NCBI RefSeq assembly: GCF_016595235.1
Contig: NZ_JAENHL010000006.1
Span: forward strand, 1,116,001-1,180,000
Origin: Taklimakanibacter albus
Lineage (GTDB): Bacteria > Pseudomonadota > Alphaproteobacteria > Rhizobiales > Aestuariivirgaceae
Reading direction: 5' to 3'
Length of the DNA: 64,000 nucleotides
Shown: piece by piece, positions 1 through 6,984 of the stretch
Layout: every line of letters begins with the position of its first letter
How positions within the stretch are numbered: the stretch's first letter is position 1
The notes under the pieces: generated by a model
Told to the model about the DNA's origin: nothing
Databases searched by the model: none
The model's input: only the letters and a program-made list of their open reading frames with translations
Program-made: the position numbers and the translations under genes

Positions 1-540
1 AATGCCGAATGCCGCAACCTGCATCCCGACGATGTGAAGATCACGACGGCTCCGCTCTATATCGATATCGAGCGCATCGGCGCGTTGTTCGGCGCCGAGG
101 ACAAGGCCAAGGCGCTGGCCGACGACATCAAGGCCAGGCTCGCCGCGGTCGCCGGCAAAAATCCCGGCGCCGGCCGTACCGCCTTCCTGTTCGACTCCGG
201 CACCGAGACGGCGTTTTCGGCGGGCTGCTGCGGCACGCCGGCGCTGCTGCTCGATGCCGTGGGGCTGAAGAATATTGGCGCCGACGTGAAGGGCCGCTGG
301 GCCGATCTCGCCTGGGAGAAAGTCGTCACCGCCAATCCGCAGGTGATCGTGCTGATCGAGGCGGAATGGTCGACAGCTGCAGAGAAGATCAAGCATCTCA
401 AGAACGATCCGGTGCTCTCGCAGCTGGACGCGGTCAAGGCCGAACGTTTCATCGTGCTCCCGTTCTCGCAGACCTTGCTGGGCGTGCGTTTCGTCGAAGG
501 CGTGGAAAAGCTCGGCGCCGATCTTGCGGCGCTGAAATAG
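1..540 (+). CDS. ABC transporter periplasmic substrate-binding protein, C-terminal part
   Basis: The reading frame is open from base 1 to the stop, so the N-terminus and any signal peptide lie outside the window. The visible 179 residues look like the C-terminal lobe of a BtuF/FhuD-type binding protein: a region with AFLFDSGTETAF, then 'GLKNIGADVKGRWADLAWEKV', then 'ANPQVIVLIEAEW'. Such proteins deliver an iron chelate, corrinoid or haem to a FecCD-type permease. The permease gene begins 1 base after the stop, so the two are cotranscribed. A Cys-Cys pair sits in the lobe (GCCGTP). The cargo cannot be told from the sequence. Confidence 0.8.
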   Translation, partial: NAECRNLHPDDVKITTAPLYIDIERIGALFGAEDKAKALADDIKARLAAVAGKNPGAGRTAFLFDSGTETAFSAGCCGTPALLLDAVGLKNIGADVKGRWADLAWEKVVTANPQVIVLIEAEWSTAAEKIKHLKNDPVLSQLDAVKAERFIVLPFSQTLLGVRFVEGVEKLGADLAALK

Positions 541-541
541 G

Positions 542-1558
542 GTGACCGTCGCCTCATTCAGAAGCCCCGGTTTGTTCGCGCTCGTCGTCATGGCGCTGCT
601 CCTCGCCGGATTGGCCGGGGTCTTCTGGGGCACCGCCGATCTCACCTGGGACGACCGTTTCAAGGCGCTGTTCAGGTTGCCCGACGCAAAGCCCGCCTTG
701 CAGCTCATCGTGTGGGAGTGGCGCCTGCCGCGTGTCCTCATGGTGGCGCTGGTCGGCGCCGCGCTGACGCTGGCCGGCCTCCTGATGCAGGCGCTGCTGC
801 GCAATCCGCTCGCCGATCCCTATCTGCTCGGCCTGTCCTCGGGCGCCTCGGCGGCAGCTGCGGCGGCGATCATCTGGCTGCCTGGCGTCTTCGTCTCGGT
901 GATCGGCCTGCCGGTGCTGGCCTTCGGCGGCGCCATGCTGGCCTTCCTCGTCGCGCTCGGCCTGTCCTTCTCGCCGGGCCGCAATCTCGACCGCCTCATG
1001 CTCATTCTGTCGGGGACAGCGGTGTCGTTGTTTTTCCAATCGATCACCGCCTTCTTTCTCCATATCGCCGAGCCGCATGTGACCCAGCAGGCGCTGCAAT
1101 GGCTGATGGGCTCGGCGGCGGGGACCAAATGGCCGGACCTCCTGCCGCTCGCCGTGACCTTGCCGCTTCTGGCCATTGTCGCCTTTCTGTGCGCGCCGAT
1201 GCTCGATGCGGTGCTGCTCGGCGATGAGCGTGCGACCGCGCTCGGCGTGCCGGTCGGCCTGCTGCGCATCGGCTTCTTCTCGGCCGCCGCCTTGCTCACC
1301 GGGCTCGCGGTCGCCGCCGCCGGCATCGTCAGCTTCGTCGGGCTGATCGTGCCGCATCTGGCGCGGCTCCTGATCGGGGCGACGCATCGCTGGCTGATCC
1401 CGCTGGCGCTGCTCATCGGCGCCATCGTGCTGGTGCTGGTCGATCTCCTCTGCCGCACCGTGCTGGCGCCACAGGAACTGCCGCTCGGCGTACTCCTGGC
1501 GCTCTTCGCGGCACCGCCCTTCATCATCATTCTCAGGAGGATGCGCCGTGGCGTCTGA
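542..1558 (+). CDS. FecCD-family ABC transporter permease
   Basis: A 338-residue, very hydrophobic protein with about nine or ten membrane segments. The family hallmarks are present: WRLPRVLMVALVGAALTLAG near residue 60, 'RNPLADPYLLGLSSGASAAA' near 85, the ATPase-contact region 'GDERATALGVPVG' near 225, and 'GIVSFVGLIVPHLARLL' near 265. It forms the inner-membrane channel for the binding protein upstream and the ATPase downstream. The start is a GTG one base after the upstream stop, and the 3' end overlaps the ATPase gene by 11 bases, which suggests translational coupling. Known FecCD permeases carry siderophores, haem or cobalamin; which one applies here is open. Confidence 0.92.
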   Translation: MTVASFRSPGLFALVVMALLLAGLAGVFWGTADLTWDDRFKALFRLPDAKPALQLIVWEWRLPRVLMVALVGAALTLAGLLMQALLRNPLADPYLLGLSSGASAAAAAAIIWLPGVFVSVIGLPVLAFGGAMLAFLVALGLSFSPGRNLDRLMLILSGTAVSLFFQSITAFFLHIAEPHVTQQALQWLMGSAAGTKWPDLLPLAVTLPLLAIVAFLCAPMLDAVLLGDERATALGVPVGLLRIGFFSAAALLTGLAVAAAGIVSFVGLIVPHLARLLIGATHRWLIPLALLIGAIVLVLVDLLCRTVLAPQELPLGVLLALFAAPPFIIILRRMRRGV

Positions 1559-2297
1559 GCCCATCCTGCGGGTTTCCGGAATCTCACTGCGCAAGGGCAG
1601 GGCGATCCTGCTCGAGGATATCTCCTTCACGCTCGAGCGTGGCCGCTTCTACGGGCTGCTCGGGCCTAATGGCGCCGGCAAATCGAGCCTGCTCAAGATC
1701 CTCTACCGCGCCGAGACGGCAAATGCCGGCAAGGTCGAGCTCGACGGGCGGCCGGTCCATGCTTGGGGCCGGCGCGTCTATGCGGCGAAAGTGGGCGCCC
1801 TGGTGCAGGAGAAGGTGTCGCTTTCGGGCATGAGCCTCCTCGAAGTTGTGGAGCTCGGTCTTCTGCCGCTGGCGCTGCCCAGCCGCGAAGTGCGCGAGCG
1901 CGCCAACGATGCGCTGCGAATGATCGATCTCGCCCATCGCGCCGGGGAGGATGCGGCGCATCTTTCGGGCGGCGAGCAGCAGCGCCTGTTCTTCGCGCAA
2001 TTGCTGGCGCTCGATCCCGATATCTATCTCCTCGACGAGCCGAACAATCATCTTGACCTGCATTTCCAGTACAAGCTGCTCGACATCGTCAAACGGCGGC
2101 AGCGCACCGTGCTCGCTTCCTTCCACGATATCGGACTGGCGGTCCGTTATTGCGATGAGGTGATGCTGCTCGACGGCGGCCGGCTGGTCGGGCAGGGCGA
2201 GATGGCGAGGGTGCTCGACCGGCGGAGTCTCGCCAAAACCTACCGGGTCGCGGGAACATTCGAGGCGGGGCGGCTGGAGATTTCCGGGCCTATCTGA
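1548..2297 (+). CDS. ABC transporter ATP-binding protein of the FecCD importer
   Basis: A 249-residue nucleotide-binding subunit. It has Walker A (GPNGAGKSS, residues 39-47), a Q-loop glutamine near 87, the signature LSGGEQQR (139-146), Walker B with catalytic glutamate (IYLLDEP, 159-165), a D-loop (NNHLDL) and the switch histidine in SFHD near 193. All catalytic elements are intact. It starts at a GTG inside the end of the permease gene. It drives uptake through the FecCD permease. The next gene, an MFS carrier, starts about 30 bases later on the same strand and may be part of the same transcript. Confidence 0.93.
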   Translation: MASEPILRVSGISLRKGRAILLEDISFTLERGRFYGLLGPNGAGKSSLLKILYRAETANAGKVELDGRPVHAWGRRVYAAKVGALVQEKVSLSGMSLLEVVELGLLPLALPSREVRERANDALRMIDLAHRAGEDAAHLSGGEQQRLFFAQLLALDPDIYLLDEPNNHLDLHFQYKLLDIVKRRQRTVLASFHDIGLAVRYCDEVMLLDGGRLVGQGEMARVLDRRSLAKTYRVAGTFEAGRLEISGPI

Positions 2298-2327
2298 CCA
2301 CCTTCAAGCCATGAGGGCGGCGCATGC

Positions 2328-3602
2328 ATGATCTGTCCGGAATTTCCTTGCGAATCCGGGCGCGCCGGGCTTGTGTCGGGACCTTATTCGAGTTCCCCCT
2401 TTATGGCTTCCGAAGCCTCCCCTGCCATCTGGACCGCCGCGCCGCCGAGACGAGGGGCCTTCGCCTTCGCGTCTCTTTTTGCGATGGAGTCCTTTGCCCG
2501 GGCGCTCGTCGCCACCGTGGTTTCGGTCCAGGCGCATGATCTCTTGCTGAGCAGCCAGAAGGTCAGCGTACTGTTCACCTGCGTGAGCATCGCCGTCCTC
2601 GTCTCGACGCTGAGCCTGCCCATCCTGTTCCGCCATGTGCCGCGCCGTTGGATCTATACGATCGGTATCATTGGCCTCATCGTCGCCTCGCTCGCTTTCG
2701 CATTGCACACGCTGCCGGGCCAGGTCGGCGGCATGTATCTGCGCAATATCGGCACCGCGACGCTCAACATCTCGCTGTCGCTCTATATCCTCGATCATAT
2801 CCGCAAGGCCGATCTCGTCCGCTCCGAGCCGATGCGGCTCACCTTTTCGGCGGCGTCCTGGACCATTGGCCCGTTTCTCGGCGTGTGGCTCTATGAGACC
2901 TATGGCGCCTGGGCGCCGCAGGCCTTGAGCATCGCCAGCAGCATCCTGGTGCTCACCTTCTTCTGGTATCTGAGGCTCAACGCGCATCCGGTCATCCGCG
3001 CCGCCACTTCAGGCCCGCAGAACCCGCTCGCCAATGTCGGCCGCTTCGTCAGCCAGCCGCGCCTCAGGCTCGCCTGGTTCATCGCGTTCGGCCGCTCCTG
3101 CTTCTGGTCGACCTTCTTCATCTACGGCGCGCTTCTGATGATCGAGGGTGGCCTCGGCAAGGAGGCGAGCGGAATATTGATCTCGCTCAGCCAGCTCGTG
3201 CTCGGCACCGCTTATCTCTTCGGCAAGATCTCCGAGCGCACCGGCGTGCGCAAGGTGATCTCGCTCTCTTTCGCCGTCGCGGCGGTCGCGGCCATTGCCG
3301 CCGGATATGCCGGGACTGAGGCGCCCATCCTCGCCGGCGCCTTTCTGCTCGTCGGCGCCATCGCCAATTCGGCGCTCGATGGCGTTGGCGGCATTCCATA
3401 CTTGCGCTCGGTGCGCGCCCATGAGCGCCCGCAGATGACCGGCGTCTATCGAAGTTACGTCGATCTCTCCGATCTCCTGCCGTCCTTCATCTTTTCCTTC
3501 GTGCTGCTCTATTTTCCGCTCGGCACCGTGTTCTACATACTGGGCGCCCTCATGGCGGTCGTCGGCTTCGTCGCCTGGCGTTATCTGCCGCGCACCATGT
3601 GA
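2328..3602 (+). CDS. MFS transporter
   Basis: A 424-residue protein with about twelve hydrophobic segments typical of the major facilitator superfamily. Charged loops separate the first two pairs of segments (FRHVPRRW) and a longer loop divides the two halves near residue 220. The first 25 residues of the long form (MICPEFPCESG) are not membrane-like and the true start may be the ATG at 2403. The 2328 start is kept because GAGGG lies about 11 bases upstream. It follows a chelate-type ABC importer, so a role in exporting or recycling the same ligand is possible but is only inferred from position. Confidence 0.75.
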   Translation: MICPEFPCESGRAGLVSGPYSSSPFMASEASPAIWTAAPPRRGAFAFASLFAMESFARALVATVVSVQAHDLLLSSQKVSVLFTCVSIAVLVSTLSLPILFRHVPRRWIYTIGIIGLIVASLAFALHTLPGQVGGMYLRNIGTATLNISLSLYILDHIRKADLVRSEPMRLTFSAASWTIGPFLGVWLYETYGAWAPQALSIASSILVLTFFWYLRLNAHPVIRAATSGPQNPLANVGRFVSQPRLRLAWFIAFGRSCFWSTFFIYGALLMIEGGLGKEASGILISLSQLVLGTAYLFGKISERTGVRKVISLSFAVAAVAAIAAGYAGTEAPILAGAFLLVGAIANSALDGVGGIPYLRSVRAHERPQMTGVYRSYVDLSDLLPSFIFSFVLLYFPLGTVFYILGALMAVVGFVAWRYLPRTM

Positions 3603-3619
3603 TAGGGTGAACAACCGGT

Positions 3620-3646
3620 TAAGCGTGTCTGAACTTCTGCTTAACA
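3620..3646 (+). promoter_or_regulatory. Two overlapping CtrA-like boxes
   Basis: The sequence reads TTAA, seven bases, TGAA, seven bases, TTAAC. Compared with the CtrA consensus TTAA-N7-TTAA(C), this gives two overlapping sites that share the central TGAA, each with a single mismatch. TTAA-rich motifs are scarce in this GC-rich window. The site lies 38 bases upstream of the start of a 36-codon gene, where an activator site would sit. Binding is inferred from the motif only. Confidence 0.45.
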
Positions 3647-3683
3647 TTCTCGTGAGATAAGGGCGGTCTCAGGAGTGTGTGTC

Positions 3684-3794
3684 ATGTTGCGTATGCGTCA
3701 CGCCCGCGCCAGGGTCCCGGCGATCTTCTATCTCTATCTGGTGGCCGTCCTCGCCATGGCCCTCGTGGTCGTGGGCCGCATCGGGCATATCTGA
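3684..3794 (+). CDS. 36-residue single-pass membrane microprotein
   Basis: This short gene is too small for usual ORF cut-offs. An ATG follows AGGAG (3671-3675) at a good spacing. The product has a basic N-terminus (RMRHARAR, residues 3-10), one hydrophobic helix of about 20 residues (from VPAIFYLY to ALVVVG) and a short tail ending RIGHI. By the positive-inside rule the N-terminus would be cytoplasmic. A pair of CtrA-like boxes lies just upstream. I do not recognise a family. Support for it being a real gene is the ribosome site, the membrane design and the promoter context; no conservation data are available. Confidence 0.5.
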   Translation: MLRMRHARARVPAIFYLYLVAVLAMALVVVGRIGHI

Positions 3795-3859
3795 TCTTCT
3801 TCCCGCTTGACCGGGACCCATCGGAAGCGCGAGTGTAGCCGCCTTCCAAAAGGTCCTCC

Positions 3860-4267
3860 ATGCCGCAAAACATCACCCAGGGCTACAAGGCGCTGATGGC
3901 GAAAGCCGAGGCCGAAGTCGACAGCGTCAGCGCCGCCGAGGCGATCGCCCTGGCGAAACGCGACGACGTCGTGATCGTCTGCATCCGCGACATCCGTGAG
4001 CTCGAGCGCGAGGGCCGCATTCCCGGCTCCTTCCATGCGCCGCGCGGCATGCTCGAATTCTGGGTCGATCCCGAAAGCCCCTATCACAAGCCCATCTTCG
4101 CCGAGGACAAGACCTTCATCATCCATTGCGCCTCGGGCTGGCGCTCGCTGCTCGCCGGCGCGACGCTGACCGCAATGGGTCTCAAGCCGGTCAAGAACCT
4201 CAAAGGCGGCTTCACCGCCTGGAAAGCGGCGGGCGGCACGATCGAAAGCTTGCCGGCCCGCAAATAA
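3860..4267 (+). CDS. Rhodanese-domain protein
   Basis: A 135-residue single-domain rhodanese. The active-site loop is CASGWR with the sulfur-accepting cysteine at residue 90, followed by LLAGATLTAMGLKPV and the terminal 'LKGGFTAWKAAGG' that is typical of the fold. The CH2A-like motif 'IRELEREGRIPGS' is near residue 45. Such proteins move sulfane sulfur in the cytoplasm; the in vivo partner is unknown. AAAAGG precedes the ATG. A GST gene begins 16 bases after the stop on the same strand. Confidence 0.9.
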   Translation: MPQNITQGYKALMAKAEAEVDSVSAAEAIALAKRDDVVIVCIRDIRELEREGRIPGSFHAPRGMLEFWVDPESPYHKPIFAEDKTFIIHCASGWRSLLAGATLTAMGLKPVKNLKGGFTAWKAAGGTIESLPARK

Positions 4268-4283
4268 CAAAAGGGGAGGTCCT

Positions 4284-4940
4284 ATGGCGAAGCTCCATCT
4301 CGTCATCGGCAATAAGAACTATTCGTCCTGGTCGCTCAGGCCCTTCATGGCACTGAGCATGGCGCATATTCCCTTCGAGGAATCGATCATCCCGCTCCAG
4401 CGCCCCGACACCAAAAGGCGCATCCGCGAGCATTCGGGAGCGGGCAAGGTGCCTGTGCTGAAGCACGGCAAGCTCACCGTCTGGGAATCGATCGCCATCC
4501 TCGAATATCTGGCCGAGATGTTTCCCGACCGCCGGCTGTGGCCCGACGGCAAGGCCGCCCGCGCCGCGGCGCGCTCGATGGCGAATGAGATGCATTGCGG
4601 CTTCGCCGCCTTGCGCAACGCCTGTCCGATGAATCTGAAGCGGCCGCGCAAGGCGATCTCGTTGAGCGAGGAGGTCAAGGCCGACATCGCGCGCATCGAT
4701 GGCCTCTGGCGTGATTGCCGGAAGTCCTACGGCAAAAAGGGCAGATTCCTGTTCGGCGCCTTCGGCAATGCCGACGCCATGTATGCGCCGGTGGTGACCC
4801 GCTTCGACACCTATGACATCAAGGTGTCGCCCGAAAGCCGCGCCTATATGGATGCCGTCCTGGCGACGCCCGCATTCCAGAATTGGAAGAAGGCGGCGCT
4901 CCAGGAGAAATGGGTCCTGGACGACGTCGAGGTTGCCTGA
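4284..4940 (+). CDS. Glutathione S-transferase family protein
   Basis: A 218-residue GST. The N-terminal thioredoxin-like domain carries NYSSWSLRPF near residues 12-21, where a serine is the usual thiol-activating residue, then the cis-proline segment KVPVLKHGKL and 'VWESIAILEYLAEMFP', the glutathione-binding SNAIL-like element. A helical C-terminal domain follows. GGGGAGG precedes the ATG. It is probably cotranscribed with the rhodanese gene. Its substrate is unknown. The gene converges on dodecin, with stop codons 2 bases apart. Confidence 0.9.
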   Translation: MAKLHLVIGNKNYSSWSLRPFMALSMAHIPFEESIIPLQRPDTKRRIREHSGAGKVPVLKHGKLTVWESIAILEYLAEMFPDRRLWPDGKAARAAARSMANEMHCGFAALRNACPMNLKRPRKAISLSEEVKADIARIDGLWRDCRKSYGKKGRFLFGAFGNADAMYAPVVTRFDTYDIKVSPESRAYMDAVLATPAFQNWKKAALQEKWVLDDVEVA

Positions 4941-4942
4941 AG

Positions 4943-5146
4943 CTAGTTCTTCAACAGGAACGTCACCTTCATATTGATGCGCCATTCGGCGATCTTGCCG
5001 TTCTTGACCGTCGCCTTGATGTCCTGGACCCACACGCCCTCGACCTGGTCGAGCGTCTGATCGGCGCGCTTGATGCCCTGTTCGATGGCGTCCTCGATGC
5101 TTTTCGAGGAGGCGCTGGTGAGTTCGATGACTTTGGCGACGCTCAT
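4943..5146 (-). CDS. Dodecin family flavin-binding protein
   Basis: A 67-residue protein with the dodecin pattern: 'KVIELTSASSKSIEDAIEQG', a tryptophan (W39) in VEGVWVQDIK, and the closing strand 'WRINMKVTFLL'. Dodecins form twelve-subunit hollow spheres that store or buffer flavin. I chose the ATG at 5146, which has GGGAG about eight bases upstream, over an in-frame TTG two codons earlier. The gene is divergent from the DUF1489 gene across about 110 bases and convergent with the GST gene. Confidence 0.93.
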   Translation of the reverse strand: MSVAKVIELTSASSKSIEDAIEQGIKRADQTLDQVEGVWVQDIKATVKNGKIAEWRINMKVTFLLKN

Positions 5147-5258
5147 GGTCAATCTCCCGGTTATTCACACCAATTTGCGGAAAACCCGAAGGCGGGCGTT
5201 TGTCCGCGGGGGCGGATCGTAGCATAATATCCGGCCATTCATAGATTTTGACCGGACC

Positions 5259-5675
5259 ATGCCTCTCCACATCATCAAGCTCTCCGTCGGCAGCGAAGAC
5301 ATCGACGACATGTATAAATGGCTCAAGGACTCGAAAGCCGGGCGCGACGAGTTCAGCCATACGACCCGCATGTTTCCGCGCCGGAAGGAGGAGATCATCC
5401 CCGGCGGCTCACTCTATTGGGTGATCCGCGGCGCCGTACTCTGCCGCACACCGATCGCCGACCTCGTGCCGGTGACCGGCAAGGACGGCATCGAGCGCTG
5501 CCGCATCGAGCTCAAGCACCAGATATTCCCGGTCCAGCCGATACCGCGCCGCGCCTTCCAGGGCTGGCGCTATTTCAAGGACGAGGACGCCCCGCGCGAT
5601 CTGCCCAAGGGTGATCGGGCCAAGGACATTCCGCCCAAGATGCGCAAGGAGCTCCTCGAGCTCGGCCTCCTATGA
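5259..5675 (+). CDS. DUF1489 family protein
   Basis: A 138-residue protein that begins MPLHIIKLSVGSEDI and contains 'TRMFPRRKEEI', 'GSLYWVIRG' and 'QPIPRRAFQGWRYF', which I recognise as the DUF1489 family, a conserved family found mainly in alphaproteobacteria. No catalytic motif is obvious and the function is unknown. There is no signal peptide or membrane segment. The 3' end overlaps the next GNAT gene by 4 bases (ATGA), so the two are translationally coupled. Confidence 0.85.
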   Translation: MPLHIIKLSVGSEDIDDMYKWLKDSKAGRDEFSHTTRMFPRRKEEIIPGGSLYWVIRGAVLCRTPIADLVPVTGKDGIERCRIELKHQIFPVQPIPRRAFQGWRYFKDEDAPRDLPKGDRAKDIPPKMRKELLELGLL

Positions 5676-6127
5676 GCGCCGCCCAAATCCGCCAGTTGAC
5701 GGTAAAGGATGATCTAAGCGAGGCAACGAAGCTTCTCATCCGCTTCTTCCGCGAGGAGCAGTTCGACACGCCGGACGAAATCATTGAGCGGAACACCGCC
5801 ACCCTGGCCGGCCTCGACACCTGCGGCCTGTTCATCGCCGAGGCGGACGGTCGGACCATCGGCGTCGCCACCGTGTCGCTCGAATTCGGCGTCGAATTCG
5901 GCTGGGGTGCGGAGATGGGCGATCTCTATGTGCTGCCCGATTGGCGCGGCAAAGGCGTGTCGCGCCGGCTTGTCCAGGCGATCGAGGACTTCCTCAAAGA
6001 CCGCGGTGCCAGCTTCTACCAGGTCACCGTCACACCCTATGCGCGTGACGCCCACGATCTCGGCAAGTTCTATGAAGGCCTGGGCTTCGGCAGTGAAGGC
6101 CGGCTGATCCTGGCCAAGGCACTCTAA
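5672..6127 (+). CDS. GNAT family N-acetyltransferase
   Basis: A 151-residue acetyltransferase. The acetyl-CoA pyrophosphate loop is 'LPDWRGKGVSRRLV' near residue 90 (R-x-x-G-x-G/S pattern), preceded by the beta-4 strand 'AEMGDLYVL'. The end, 'FYEGLGFGSEGRLIL', matches the GNAT beta-6/7 region. It resembles aminoglycoside 6'-acetyltransferase-like GNATs, but the acceptor is not predictable. It starts at an ATGA overlap with the DUF1489 gene and converges with panC with a 4-base overlap. Confidence 0.88.
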   Translation: MSAAQIRQLTVKDDLSEATKLLIRFFREEQFDTPDEIIERNTATLAGLDTCGLFIAEADGRTIGVATVSLEFGVEFGWGAEMGDLYVLPDWRGKGVSRRLVQAIEDFLKDRGASFYQVTVTPYARDAHDLGKFYEGLGFGSEGRLILAKAL

Positions 6128-6966
6128 ACCGCGATATTGTCGATGAGCCGCGTCGTGCCGAGCCAGGCCGCCGCAAGGAGGCGCAGAGGCTCGTCGGGGC
6201 TTTTGGGCAGGGCGAGCGTCTCGGCATTGCGGGCCGCCACGTAATCGACCTTGAAGCCCAGCAGTGCCAGCGACCGCCTGGCCGCCGCCGTGGCGCGGCT
6301 CGGCTTCTGGCCGGCATTGATCTTGCGGGCGGCATTGACGAGCCGCTGATGCAGGCCCGCCGCCTGATGATGCTCGGTTTTACTTAAGTAGGCATTGCGC
6401 GAGGAGAGGGCGAGGCCGCTTTCCTCGCGGACCGTCGGCACGCCGATGACCTTGATCGGCAGATCGAGGTCGCGGGCCATGCGCGTCACCACCATCAGTT
6501 GCTGATAGTCCTTCTCACCGAACATGGCGAAATCGGCCCCGGACTGGGTGAAGAGCTTGGCGACGACGGTGGCGACACCGTCGAAGAATTGCGGGCGGTA
6601 TTTGTCCTCGAGCCCGACCTTGGCGGGCCCCGCCATGACGACGCTGGTCGCAAAGCCGGGCGGATAGATGTCCTCAGGCGCCGGCGCGAAGACCAGATGC
6701 GCGCCCGCTTCCGCGAGCATCGCGACATCGGCGGCCTCGGTGCGCGGATAGCGGCCGAGATCCTCATGGGCGGCGAATTGCTTCGGATTGACGAAGATCG
6801 TCGTCAGCACCCGGTCGGCATGTTTGAGGCCTTCCTTGACCAGGGTGATATGGCCCTGATGCAGCGCGCCCATGGTCGGGACGACGGCATAAGTGAGCCC
6901 CTCAGCCCGCCAGCCAGCCGTTTCTTTGCGCAAATCTAGAATGTTACGGACGATGTTCAGAGTCAT
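6124..6966 (-). CDS. panC: Pantoate--beta-alanine ligase
   Basis: A 280-residue enzyme that joins pantoate and beta-alanine, using ATP, to give pantothenate for coenzyme A synthesis. It shows PTMGALHQGHI (residues 30-40, the HIGH-type nucleotide site), 'FVNPKQFAAHEDLGRYPR' (pantoate and substrate site), 'GEKDYQQLMVV' and the KMSKS-like 'SSRNAYLS'. Its length matches the family. No panB lies beside it in this window. It is divergent from putA with a very short shared upstream region. Confidence 0.96.
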   Translation of the reverse strand: MTLNIVRNILDLRKETAGWRAEGLTYAVVPTMGALHQGHITLVKEGLKHADRVLTTIFVNPKQFAAHEDLGRYPRTEAADVAMLAEAGAHLVFAPAPEDIYPPGFATSVVMAGPAKVGLEDKYRPQFFDGVATVVAKLFTQSGADFAMFGEKDYQQLMVVTRMARDLDLPIKVIGVPTVREESGLALSSRNAYLSKTEHHQAAGLHQRLVNAARKINAGQKPSRATAAARRSLALLGFKVDYVAARNAETLALPKSPDEPLRLLAAAWLGTTRLIDNIAV

Positions 6967-6984
6967 TTCCGATTTGCCTCAGAG

